A DNA stretch of 64,000 nucleotides from Paraphoma chrysanthemicola. Lineage: Eukaryota; Ascomycota; Dothideomycetes; Pleosporales; Phaeosphaeriaceae. Location: the NCBI GenBank assembly GCA_020744225.1, contig JAGMWG010000018.1, positions 496,001 to 560,000 on the forward strand. The letters run 5' to 3'. Numbering within the stretch: the first letter of the stretch is position 1; each line of letters opens with the position of its first letter. This document shows, piece by piece, positions 1 to 10,839 of this stretch. The translations under genes were made by a program, and so were the position numbers. Under the pieces are notes generated by a model that did no database searches, was not told where the DNA came from, and was given only the letters and a program-made list of their open reading frames with translations.

Positions 1-549
1 CATACTGCACCTTGGTACCTATTCTCGGGAAAATGCTTCTCAATGCCTTCGCGTGCAATTAGGTCTGCAATATAATCTATACGACACATTGAGGATCTCT
101 CTTTTTCTTCCCTACTTTCGTAGCATTCGCATCTACACACGCTGCCCATTAGATGGAGTATTATTCTACCGGGCATGCATCGAACGCCAAATTGCAGCAA
201 TGTAAACTAATTGTCGCATTATGTCTTTCTTGTTGGACTACTTACCAGCCCTTTCTGCAAAGCATACCCTTGTCTTACCTACCTCCGCGTCGTGCGGACC
301 ATGTACACAACTCTTGCCGGGTAACAATGTATGACGTTCATCCTCCTGCGCTCACGTGGCATAATTGAACGGAAAGTAGACAACCAGCTGTACTGAACTA
401 TACGCAAATCGAGTGTTTCCATGCACGATAGGCGCTGCAATGGCGGGGTCAAGCACGACCCACTTACACTTCATCAGGCAACAACCTCACAGCGAGCAAG
501 ACAACTGCCACAATTATCGCAACTGCTACACTTGATCTTCATTCCGAAC
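1..549. other. intergenic, no gene seen
   Basis: No conserved coding sequence is visible here. The short open frames on both strands have no recognisable motif. The 3' part is presumably the promoter and leader of the F-box-like gene that starts at 550. Confidence 0.5.
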
Positions 550-2514
550 ATGTCCTACCGGCGTCAGAAGCGTCAGACACATCTCGGGCATCGCAACAGC
601 ACAAAAACCCTTACAATCATCGACGTCTTACCACCACCCCACCACAGCGACGAGCCACTATGTATTTGTAATGATCCAACGTCGAACACGACACCAAAGA
701 AATCGTACATTCTAAATCTTCCCGATGAACTACTACTTCCAATCGTCGAACTCGTATGCACACCGCGTGGGCAGGATTATCCGACTTATCAGCGCGCTTC
801 CATGTACGACAATGGCGGCATACGTGTGCTTTCCAGCATATGCAAGAGGATGAAGCGGCTTGCGCAGCCGTTCTTGTTCAAGGAGATCGTGATTGAAAGC
901 CCGCATGCGTTGGTTCGGCCAAGTATAAAGGTAATTAAGCTGCATCGGACGTTGGAGAGGAGGAGGGACTTAAGGGAGTTTTGCAGGTTAGTGAATTTTA
1001 TGCATGGTTTTAAGAAGTGTTGTTGGCGGTGACGAGTGCGGAGACAAATGGACCGTGTATATCGTGTGCCGCGGGGATCACTTTTGTCTTTCACACATGT
1101 GAACCTTGGTTGTACGGAAACGGTTATCATTGGCATCGATTACAAGTTCCCGTTCAATGCTATCTAGCTTACAAAAAGACAAACAGCTAACTCATCCCGC
1201 ATCAGAGCACTATACGTATACATACCAGATAACAATAGCCGCGACCCAAATCCTGGATCCTACTCTATAGCACTAGACTTAGCAGACTGGCTCAGGAAAA
1301 CGCGCATTCTTTCCATTCATGGCGGATTCACAACGGTCGATGAGGAAAGCAAAATGGGCAATGAACGCACGTGGGCTTTGCTCCGCCGGATGACGGCCAG
1401 TTTCACAGATCTGGAGCAGATTAGCATCAGCCGAGAAGGATGGAATCTCTACCTCGCCCCAATATTCAAGTGGCTTGCTTTTCCGAATCTCAAGAGTTTG
1501 AAAGTTTTTGGGATATCGGGATGGAAGGAGCATGGGGACGTGGAGCTTGAAGCTGAGGTACAACACGCATTTCGACTCCTGTCATTTGCTTTCAAAATTC
1601 CGTTCAGCAGTAACATATTATTCTATGTTCTACCACTGACTTTCTTCTCGACAAAATAGAAACTCCGCACTGCATCTTTCACCTCCCTCCACGTATCGGA
1701 CTACGAAGAAACACCCCAGGCCACACATCTGCTCCTCCAATGGCCTGCTAAACTTACCGAATTCGACTTTGGAAGCTTTTACAATAATCCACACATCATG
1801 GACTACCCTATGTTTGAGTCCTGGCTCTACATCCACCGCGACACATTGACGCACATCTCCATCGGGTATCTCTCGAGGCATGGCAGTACACAGCTCTTCA
1901 ACGCCACCTTATTCCCTAATCTAGCATATCTAAAGCTCTCGCGCTGGCAAATGGAGCCACACGTAGACTTCTCCGGATACTCGCCCCAGGACGGGAAAAT
2001 CTTAGGTCCAGCCTTGACGACTTTTGCATGGGACTTTTCCATCTACGATCAGCATAGCGAGGGGTGGTGTGATTTTGGCGACGCAGAAGTAAATTGGGTG
2101 CGTGGACTGGCTGCCACTGCTGTTGCGAGGAAGGCGCCGCTGAAGAAGATTGAAATTAAATTCACTCCGGACACGTGCTGGGGCACCACGGAAGAAATGG
2201 AATATCCGTGGGATCGTATGGACGCGCTGAGAGATGTGTACCTGAAGCCGAAAGGATTTGAGTTGGTGTATAATGAGCCGAGTATTTCAAAAGACAAGTG
2301 GTTGAAGTATGTCAGAACGGGTATATTTCAAGGCTGGCATGATGATGGGACACAGGTAGTGGATTCTGGGGCTGGGGAGGGGCAGGACGGGAGTGGGCGA
2401 GAAAGTGAAGACGATGATGAAAAGGTCGAGGGTTCATTGGATGATGACATTTCATGTGGCTATCAAGGTGAAGATATTCGCAAGTACTTTGCGAAAGAGG
2501 CAAAGAGAGTGTGA
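550..2514 (+). CDS. F-box/LRR-like protein, three exons
   Basis: Exons 550-986, 1206-1557 and 1660-2514 join in phase to give about 547 residues. The ATG at 550 is preferred over the in-frame ATG at 421 because the extra residues are low-complexity. An F-box-like helix starts near residue 50 (LNLPDELLLPIVELV), followed by the usual SICKRMKRLAQPFLFKEI segment. The rest has leucine-rich blocks (FPNLKSLKVF, FPNLAYLKLSRW) like those of fungal F-box/LRR-like proteins. The C-terminus is acidic (ESEDDDEKVEGSLDDD). F-box proteins recruit substrates to SCF ubiquitin ligases, but no substrate can be inferred. The first intron (219 nt) is longer than most here, so that junction is less certain. Confidence 0.72.
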
Positions 2515-3194
2515 GCATGTAGCTATTTCATCCTACGGTGTCGTGGCATCGACAACACAAGGAGCACGCGCTAGCCTTCACAGCCAGACTTAGCATAATA
2601 TCAATATAGCCTCCTGCCGGTCCAGACGTGAGTTCTGAGTGACCTTTTTCGTACAGGATTCGTCACCCAGCCAATCAGCTTCCACTTTCTGATGGACCTA
2701 ACTAGGTAGGCATTACTTACCATGCCTACCAAATGTCGCCCACGACTCAAAACTTCATTTGCTCTGTTTGTTCCTTGCTCATTCCATTTAACACCTGATC
2801 ACCGGGCTGCTTGGCAAAAGGAGCATCCTAATCAGAATGGTCACTATACTGTTAAGGCCGCCGAACATGCTCGGACGATCGCGCATCTCGGCCTGTCGGG
2901 CTGCGCGGGCTGCGACGTCGTGTTTACCGATGACGCGCACACCACGCGCAATCCACTCTTTCTGGCCATTTCGTGCATTGGTATCATTTATCCTCTGTTA
3001 CGACTGGGATCGCAATGCAGAGTGTGCAAGGTTCTGCGGAGGTCGGCGTGGTCGGCCGCCGCCATGCGTGGAGAAGGAAGCCGTGTAAGGCATGAGACGA
3101 GGAGCGAACGCGTGATGGGTGTTCGTTTTGCTAGCTCTTTCGACGATATAAGACCAGTGTAATTGAATGAAACTAAAAACCAGTGAAAGCCAAT
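2515..3194. other. intergenic, no convincing gene
   Basis: There is a 146-codon plus-strand frame (2722-3162), but it overlaps other open frames in a locally GC-rich patch and has no recognisable domain. It is not called as a gene. The right end is the promoter of the sulfotransferase-like gene. Confidence 0.45.
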
Positions 3195-4349
3195 ATGCCA
3201 GCGAAAACAGAAACGATGGGTGCAAACGATGTCCCAGAACTCAGAGGCGTGTACTTGCTCACGCATCCGCGGTCAGCGTCGAATCTTTTCCAGACGATGA
3301 TGGCGAAACAGCCGGGCTACCAGAATTCGGGCTACAAATTTTTCGATGTTGGGTTTGCGGCATTGTCGCAAATGCCTAGGGGGCCATTGAGTAATTGGCC
3401 TGAGGAAGAGCGGGACACGTTGTACGACATGTTTAGAAAGGGTTTTGAGAATCTACAGGATGAGGTGGCGGATGCTGAGCGCAATGTAAGTTTCTCGATG
3501 TGTTTCGATTCGGAGGGAAAGAAGAGAGCAGAGAGAAGAAGTGAACTTAGCGGGAAGGCACTATTACGCAACAGCCGCATCTAAGCAATCCCGCCTTGCC
3601 ATGGCGTGCTTGTTGCATTTAGTAGTCCAGTCGCTAACCACATTTCCTCATAGGGAAAACAAGCCTTCATCAAAGAACACACCATCTTCCTGCAAGGCCC
3701 GGACAAAGTTTTCGCTGCACTATACAACAACGACGAGGTCGAACCTCTCGTTCTCCAGCAACGAGATGCGCCTTCATCAAATCATACCAACCCCACAAGC
3801 CTCCCCGACCGCTTCCTGCTCTCCCTGCAACCCATCTTCCAAATCCGCCATCCGGCACTAATGTTCCCATCCATGGTGCGCGCACAAAGTAATGTCTTAG
3901 CAGACAGTACAACCAAGCACCCACGAGTCTTTTGTACACTCACTCTCCGCCCCTCTCGCGACTTGTACGACTGGTACGCCAATAACGCTCCCAGCTGTCG
4001 GCAACCACGCGTCATCGATGCCGACGACATTATGAACGATCCCGCAGCTGTCCGCCAACTGTGTAACGAAACTGGCCTGGATCCGGAGGCTGTGCAGTAT
4101 AAGTGGGAAGAACGGAAAGAAGAGAACCCGCTTTTTGCATCGTTCTTGTCGACGATCAATGCTAGTACGGGGATTGTGCAAGGGAAGGATGCAAAGGAGT
4201 TGGATATAATTGGGGAGAAGGCAAAGTGGAAGAGTGAGTTTGGAGAGGATGCAGCGACGGACATTGAGAGGTATGTGCAAGACGCGATGGGGGATTATGA
4301 GTACTTGTTGAGCCGCAAAACAAAGGGAAAGCAAGTGGGCATGGTATAG
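3195..4349 (+). CDS. sulfotransferase-like P-loop protein
   Basis: Two exons, 3195-3485 and 3654-4349, are joined by a 168-nt GTAAGT...TAG intron in phase 0 and give about 328 residues. The N-terminus (GVYLLTHPRSASNLFQTMM) matches the first beta strand and 5'-phosphosulfate-binding loop of the sulfotransferase/P-loop fold, with PRSAS in place of the classical PKSGT. A second typical piece is IFQIRHPALMFPSM, resembling the 3'-phosphate-binding RxP strand. Proteins of this type are common in Pezizomycotina and mostly uncharacterised. PAPS-dependent sulfotransferase activity is inferred from the fold only. The ATG at 3195 is the first in the frame. Confidence 0.8.
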
Positions 4350-4835
4350 TGCAGGTTTGTGTATACATTCTGGGACAAGTGATCGAGAGAATGAAACCAA
4401 CATGATATAAATGTATACTTCCACGACTGCGCCTAGAGTTGAAAATTGGGGAAAGAGACTACGAGAGAGCATCTTGCCGTCGCTATTTGCTGCCTTGGGC
4501 CTGAACTAACCAGTTTAGAAATCGCGTGAAGGCTGAAGTTCTCCGAACTCCAAACCCCGCTCCACTGCCCACACGACGCACGTCGCACGTCGCTATATCT
4601 CCGCTTGTATCTACATCATCAATGATTGGCTCTCGCAAGATGGAGGATCATCATCCTAACCCTTATCAACAGGTCATCGGCATGCCGGTAGCCCGGAATC
4701 TCGGCTGGATGCGAAAAGTCTGACCAAATGCAGCATGGTTAGGTATAGGTACGATCGTCTCGTGACGGTTAATTGATTATACTGCATCCTACACAAAGAG
4801 TGGCCCACCTCTCGATGACTTGACAAGTCTAGATT
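4350..4835. other. intergenic
   Basis: No gene is seen. The stretch lies between two plus-strand genes and presumably holds the terminator of the sulfotransferase-like gene and the promoter of the P450 gene. Confidence 0.45.
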
Positions 4836-6510
4836 ATGGCGGCGTTGGAGTTTGACGACATGCCCATTGCTGGCTTTGGCCTCGGCGCAACCATTGTTGC
4901 AGTCCTCGGAGCTACCGTCAGTTTACACCATGGGAAATATCAATTTGATGTGCTGATATCTCGTAGGCAATCGTATATCTATCTGCGGCTATCATATACC
5001 GATTGTACTTTCATCCGCTCGCGAAGTACCCTGGACCTTTCTTTGCTCGCCTAACACCAGTACGCGCAAAGCCAAGCACACCTAGCTTTCAGTATTTTTC
5101 TTACATGAGAAATAGTTTCCCGCTGTGTTCGCTCTTTTAAATGGACGTCTTCCTTTCTGGCAGAAGGCATGTCACGACAAGTATGGACCGATCGTGCGGA
5201 TAGCGCCCAATGAACTCAGTTTCGACGAAGAGCCGGCATGGAAAGACATCTATGGTTCGAGGCCGGGTCATAAGAACTTCCACAAAGATCCCATACATGT
5301 TGGGTCCATAGCCGCTGTTAAAGGTGTATCCACAATAACTATGGCGAACGACATTGACCATGCGCGACAACGCCGAGCCCTCTCGCATGCTTTTTCCACA
5401 AAGGCCCTACTCGAGCAAGAATATATCGTCATGAATTATGTCAGCACCTTCTCAGAGAAGATGAAAGAGTTTGCGAGAGGTGAAGGAATCGTTGACGTAG
5501 CAGACTGGTTCGCTTATACGACCTTCGATGTTATCGGAGACATGGCGCTTGGGGAACCCTTCGGCTGCCTTGAAAGCGACGACTTCCGCTTCTGGGTTCC
5601 GCTCATCAGCGAATCAATAAAAGCTGGTGCGATCGAACAAGCAACCCGGCGAATCGCTACCACTGGTAGCCCAATTCAGCGATTCCTGCAATGGTGCATA
5701 CCGGGCAACATCGCAGAGACGAGATTGAATCATCTCAATTACAGCAGAGAGAAGATTTTGAAGAGAATGGAGCAAGTCAATAGCGAGCATCGAGATTTCT
5801 TGTACTACGTCATGAAGCAGCAAGACAAAGGCGATCTCAACAAAAACGAAGTCATAGTGAATGGCGCGCTCTTCATCATCGCAGGCACCGAAACGACGGC
5901 TGGATTCCTCACTGGTCTATTCAATCTTCTGACGCGACCCGAGAACAAGCATATCCTTCATGCACTCACGAAAGAAATCAGAAACAAATTTAGATCCGAT
6001 GCCGACCTCAACTTCCAAGCGCTGAATACGCTTCCTTATCTAAGTGCAGTGATAGACGAAGGTCTGCGCATGTTTCCCTCCGCGCCAATCGGATTCACAC
6101 GCAGTGTGCCGTCCGGCGGTGATACCGTGTGCGGTGAGTATCTACCCGGAGGTACAACGGTCAGCGTCTGCATGTGGGCTGCTACACATTCAGCGCGGAA
6201 CTTTCGGGATCCATACATCTTTCGACCTGAGCGATGGCTTGGTCGGAATGGTGCAAGCACCAATAATGATGGAGATAAGTTGACCGCGAGTAATGCGTTC
6301 AGTCTTGGACCGCGAGGCTGTATCGGCAAGCATTTGAGTTATATGGAGATGCGACTTATCATCGGGAAGCTGCTTTGGTGGAATGATATTGAAGGTGTGG
6401 AGGGCAATGAAGTCTGGGACCCGAGGCGTGATTATGAGAAGATGAAGGTGTACACGAATTGGATTAAGCCGGGCTTAAAGGTTAGGCTGAGGCCAAGGAG
6501 AGACATGTAG
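4836..6510 (+). CDS. cytochrome P450 monooxygenase
   Basis: Exons 4836-4916, 4967-5059 and 5116-6510 give 522 residues, the usual length for a microsomal fungal P450. The N-terminus is a membrane anchor (to about residue 40) followed by HPLAKYPGP. The I-helix oxygen-binding motif AGTETT lies near residues 314-319, the ExxR pair (EGLR) near 373-376, a PERW segment near 428, and the heme loop FSLGPRGCIGKHL has its cysteine near 460. All invariant P450 residues are present, so the enzyme should be functional with a cytochrome P450 reductase partner at the ER. The HPLAKYPGP and PERWLG style fits fungal secondary-metabolism P450s such as the isotrichodermin C-15 hydroxylase-like group. The substrate is unknown. 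An EthD-like gene lies just downstream. Confidence 0.95.
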
Positions 6511-6746
6511 ATATCGAGTAGAATACGGATGACGATATTGTTGTACTTCTTTCACAAAATTAGTGTATTTTAGGTCTGATAGTGACTGCGAGCATATCGC
6601 ATCCACCATCTTAGGGTTAATATTGCCGACCGATCCGGGTACACATACCCGAAATGCTCCAACTTCATCTGGACCACTACCTACATACCCAAACATCACT
6701 ATATCATCTCAATTACTAGCAAAATTTTCCTCACCTTCCTACCATA

Positions 6747-7563
6747 ATGACACCCTCCATCCAAGGCCCCGGCCTCCTCCACGTCCGCTCGCGCATCTCC
6801 CCATCCGCTGCCCCCATCCTTTCCGAGTCAACATTCTTAAAATGGTACGATGACGAACACATCACCGAAGTCGTATCTACATCTGGCATCAACTCTGGGT
6901 TTCGGTACATCGACATCAACAAAACCTCCGCATGCGGCGATGCTGCGAACTCGAAACCATTTTTGGCATTCTATCCGATGGAGAAGCTAGAGTTTACGCT
7001 TGGAGATGAGTTCAGAAAAATTGGGTTTCAAAGCGAGAATTTGCCTGGGACTGGCATTGTGTATGATTTAGCGGATTTGGATGTTAGTTGTTTGGGATTG
7101 GAAAGCGTGTCAAAGCCGAAGGAGGGAAGCAAAGGCATGTGAGATTGGGATCTGTGGTGCAGGATCTATGGATTGACCCGGCGCAGGACCAGCTAGATTT
7201 ATCTTGTCAATCGGGCTTCGACCAAGTTCAGACATAGGCTTGACCTCACTTCTAGAACGACAGATTTCACATCTGGGAAAGGTGCCAATTTATGTTCGGA
7301 CGTTAACTTTTCGACTCCAATACGCTCGGACGAATGCGCAGTCGCGGGCGTTGAAAGGCTTGCCGACGACGGACGAGCCATGTCCCGAGCCGAGTAGCTG
7401 GCTGGCGTTGCATGAGTTCGAGGAGGAACCAGGCAGGCGTGATGTGGATAGTTTGAGGAAGGGCATTGAGATTTTGGAAGCAGAAGTGGGTGCTGCTCTG
7501 GAAAGTGAGGTGTATGTTTGGGGCTTGAAAAGGGTACATGGAAAAGGCGAATTGTTTGACTAG
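6747..7563 (+). CDS. EthD/dimeric alpha-beta barrel protein
   Basis: Two exons, 6747-7138 and 7197-7563, are joined by a 58-nt intron and give about 252 residues. The start PGLLHVRSRI followed by FLKWYDDEHI resembles fungal EthD-type dimeric alpha-beta barrel proteins, where a W-x-D/E-E-H segment follows the first beta strand. The second half repeats this topology (WLALHEFEE, then EVYVWGLKRV), so the protein may hold two fused barrels. Such proteins occur as small cyclases or accessory proteins in catabolic and polyketide pathways, but most fungal members are untested. It lies 236 bp downstream of the P450 on the same strand. The splice acceptor was chosen by phase and is moderately certain. 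Confidence 0.7.
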
Positions 7564-7747
7564 ATTTGGGGCACCGTTCAGAATGGATGCGCTTGTTTCT
7601 TGAGGTCTCGCCATTAATTTATGCCTTGTCAGTACCGCGCCACCCTACACATCTCAAAATCTCGAGATTAATCTCATTTTGCGCGCAGTGGCTCCGAAGT
7701 TGCTCCAGCCGCCATTCTTCATTACATTTGGCCATTGAAGTGACTTT

Positions 7748-8584
7748 TCAGTTTCCAGCAGCCAGCCTCCAGCACACATTGATAAGCGCTGCCGTCGCAC
7801 TGATATGTGCCAACGTCCTCGTTGGCGGAGGAAGGTTGGCTACATATACTGGGTAATGCACCAGCAATTTTGCGATGACATGGTAGCCAAGCAGATTGAC
7901 GATCTGCGGATCTGTTGGTGCGATAACTTGCGCGAGCGCTGCCGATAGAGCAAAACCTGTAGGATTGATCAGTAACTGCTAAGAACTACTTACGTGTTAA
8001 TATTGCGTACCTGGGAAGTTCTCCATCAGCTGGACATGCGCGCTGCGAAGCCTCAATGGCAAGCCATCAAGGCTGTTCACATGCTTGCGTGGGTGCTCCA
8101 TATCAAACCCCTCTTCGCGACCCATCGCTTGGCCCGCTGCGCTTGCGGCACCGGACGCGCCAAAAGTCCAGAAAAGATACAGCGCCGAGAGTGCAGGGAT
8201 GGCACGACCGGAAGTAATCGCCGTGGTCTGTACATAAATTCATTGCTTTTAGCATCTCTTTGCAAAGGGAAGCTGCGGGTAAAGACGCACACCAACACCA
8301 GGGAGCAGCTTGATCAAAGCATGCGTAAGCGATTGGACAATGGAGTTGGGCTTGGTGAGGAAAGAGCTGGTTTATTGTCAGTATCACCAGGTGGGCCTCT
8401 GAAAAGGTACGTACGTAGCGGGTATCAGGGCCAGGTACAACGCAGTTGCTCCCACGTAGGCTACACCAGAAGGATTTTTGCTATATGCCTTTGTGAGCTC
8501 GCGCGTTCATCGTCACCAAATGGACACGTACACTCCATTATCTGCTGCGACACGCTTTGCTTGTCGTTTCTTGTCGTCGGCCAT
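7748..8584 (-). CDS. MAPEG-family membrane protein, five exons
   Basis: Exons on the minus strand are 8584-8532, 8480-8415, 8366-8291, 8227-8011 and 7956-7748, all phase-compatible, giving about 206 residues. The key match is the segment RLRSAHVQLMENFPGFALS, which carries the arginine, asparagine/glutamate and proline pattern of MAPEG proteins (membrane-associated eicosanoid and glutathione metabolism). Several hydrophobic helices follow (AALAQV, NLLGYHVIAKLLVHYPVYV, ISATAALINVCW). The N-terminus is short and charged (MADDKKRQAKR). Fungal MAPEG members are thought to be microsomal glutathione-dependent enzymes, but the specificity cannot be read from sequence. The exon 3 donor (GTGCGT) was chosen to keep phase. 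Confidence 0.78.
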
Positions 8585-9255
8585 GACTGCTTATTGAATT
8601 GAGAGGACGAGAAGTTAGCGATACAAGAGCTCGCAATATGTGCTGATGTTGTATGAGAAAGGGATAAGCAAGGATTCGTCGTCGTTGTTGACGCCTGGGT
8701 ATATAGCCGACGCGCGTGGCTGGATGCGTCGATGATGTAATATGAGCCCGACCCTTCACGCTTCATGCATGTGAGGCGGGCAGGTCGTTTCATCATTCCA
8801 TTGGCTGTAATGCTGATCAATGCCGCCAGATGCTCTAGTCTCTGTTAGTGGTTGGCTTATTCCAAATTGTGTAGGAGGCGGGGTAGTCGCATCCGATTGT
8901 GTTAAGTTTACCTGGGCCTTACCCGAAGTGATTCCTGCAGCTCGGTATTATCCTTTCCCGCTCGCGCATCTTTATGGGTGAGATTGAGACGCGATCTGTG
9001 TTCTGATGCAAATTATGCAAGCCTTCAAAGTCAACCAAGATCTGGGAAGCGGCGCCCACGCCATCGCAACATTTCATTGATGTTCTTGGGGAACATATCT
9101 CGTCGCACATTTTAGCCCTGTCGCGAGTAGATCCAGTACCGGATCGCTTAGAAATGCGTTTATTGCAACCTTTGTAATGTTTGTTTTAATCCAGCAAAAT
9201 GTCTAAGCTAGTATTGGTGGCCAAGAATTTCTGTAGGTACTCGATCAAACACTTA
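8585..9255. other. intergenic, promoter of MAPEG gene
   Basis: No gene is recognised. The part next to 8585 is the likely promoter of the minus-strand MAPEG gene. The rest separates it from a decayed gene. Confidence 0.4.
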
Positions 9256-10462
9256 TCATTCAATTCCGAAGGGTGCGTCGAGCCTGGTGTCAAATCCGAA
9301 GCAGCGAGCGCCCTCGGTAGCCTCGTCCGGCACAGTGGGGTCTGTTATCTTGAAGGCTAAAGAATGGCGAAGCCTCCATACTGCTGGGCGCGGTTGAGTT
9401 TTTGACTTGCGAACATCTCTATTAGGTAAAGAAATCATCGACACTCTTGGCCAAGATTGTACTTATCCATTAAGAATATGAGCGCTCCTTCTCTACATGC
9501 CATCCAAAACTCTTCGAAATTTGCTTTCGCTATGTTGGATACTCTTGAAAATCATTCGCCCAAGCTTACTGCGTAGTCGCCTCGGAGCTTGTTACCATGT
9601 AGCAATTTAGAGTAAATGCCACCGAGTTGATTTTGCTCTTGTCGGATGGCACACGTACAGAACCCGAACTTATGCCATATATCTAGGACATCGCCTGGAT
9701 TTGGGCTCATGTGTTCCCCAGACAAAGCGAACAGTACGAAGGCATCCCACTGGTCCATTGGGCTAAATTTGGTGAGATTCCGTTGTCGTTCAGATGGGAG
9801 AAGAACATGAGAAGCGTTCATGATACCATTAGTATAAACGTTGCACGTGGTTTGAGGCTCATTAATGTCCGCTGGCCCAGGTTGGACAATCGACTTGTTC
9901 GTGTAAACCACGGATAATAACCTCCTCTGGGTGCTTCTGGTAGGCTTGAGTTAATTTCGTGGATGTGTTCGACCAGTGTTTCTTCGCATCTCCACCTGTG
10001 GAGGTCCGGGCCAGATGCCATGCCTGTTTGCATATGGCCACCATACAGTCCGAGAAGGTGGGACCTCCCTTGCCACGTCATACAGCGATTGAACATGTAG
10101 TCCTCGACTGTCCCTGGATCGACCGGAATATTGTCCAGGAAAATCGCCCTAAGGAGATAGTCAGCTGACGTGATAGACCCTGAAAGGCAATTGATACTTT
10201 TGCTTGTACCATGCCGAATGCTCATGTGCTCGCGCTATCGCTATTCCAGTACGTCGAGCGTTTGGAAAGGTTGCTCTGACTTTGAGCCGAAGCCTTTATT
10301 GCGAACAATGAGGACTTCAGTGGTCTCCTTGATCTCTGCAACCATCGTATGCTGTCCGGGCTGTTCTAAGTGCCCCTTGTTCATGGTTGGTTGTGGTAGT
10401 GTTTCCTGAGGCCGTTGTATTCGGACACATCCCAAAGAAAACCGCGGCTGCGCCTTGTTCAT
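9256..10462 (-). pseudogene. degenerate orphan protein gene
   Basis: A minus-strand coding remnant reads from about 10462 to 9256 with several breaks. Two in-frame TAG codons lie close together near 10225-10240. A frame change occurs near 9900 after GGYYPWF, and in-frame TGA codons interrupt it near 9550 and 9440. Between the breaks the reading is protein-like (LLRAIFLDNIPVDPGTVEDY, LLGLYGGHMQTGM, ANFEEFWMACREGALIFLMD). I do not recognise the family. The stops are the kind made from CAG, CGA or TGG by C-to-T changes on either strand, which would fit mild repeat-induced point mutation followed by drift. An unusual set of introns is a less likely alternative. It is divergent from the SET-domain gene. 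Confidence 0.55.
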
Positions 10463-10839
10463 GACTCGGGGACAATTGCGGTGTTCACAGGCTCATCCGC
10501 TTCACGAAGTTCGCTGTGCTGGAAAACTCTCCGCGCGTGCGCGTTTAGCCGGACAAGCCTCACAACAACCGGCATCTACCCATCAACCATTCACCCGACA
10601 ACCGTTCTCCATCTTTCATCTGGCTTTTTGAGGCATCACCAGATGCGACGCAATCAAGCAGTCGCCAAGCCATGCTGTGACCGGCAAGTTTCAGGCCAGG
10701 GTTCCCCAAATCTCGGCGTTGTGAAACGTGGCTTCCGTGCGCGCGAAACTTATCTCGACGTTCGATTCTGAGACTTCATTCTTTCTCTTCTGTGATTCCC
10801 AGGATACGTCTTACTGACGTGCTAATAATTCTCCGGACA
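10463..10839. other. divergent intergenic region
   Basis: This stretch lies between the decayed minus-strand gene and the plus-strand SET-domain gene. It should include the SET gene promoter. The open frame at 10415-10771 has no recognisable motif and is rejected. Confidence 0.4.

Noticed and set aside
2722..3162. 146-codon open frame on the plus strand
   Set aside because: It overlaps several other frames in a GC-rich patch, has no domain or protein-like character and lacks splice partners.
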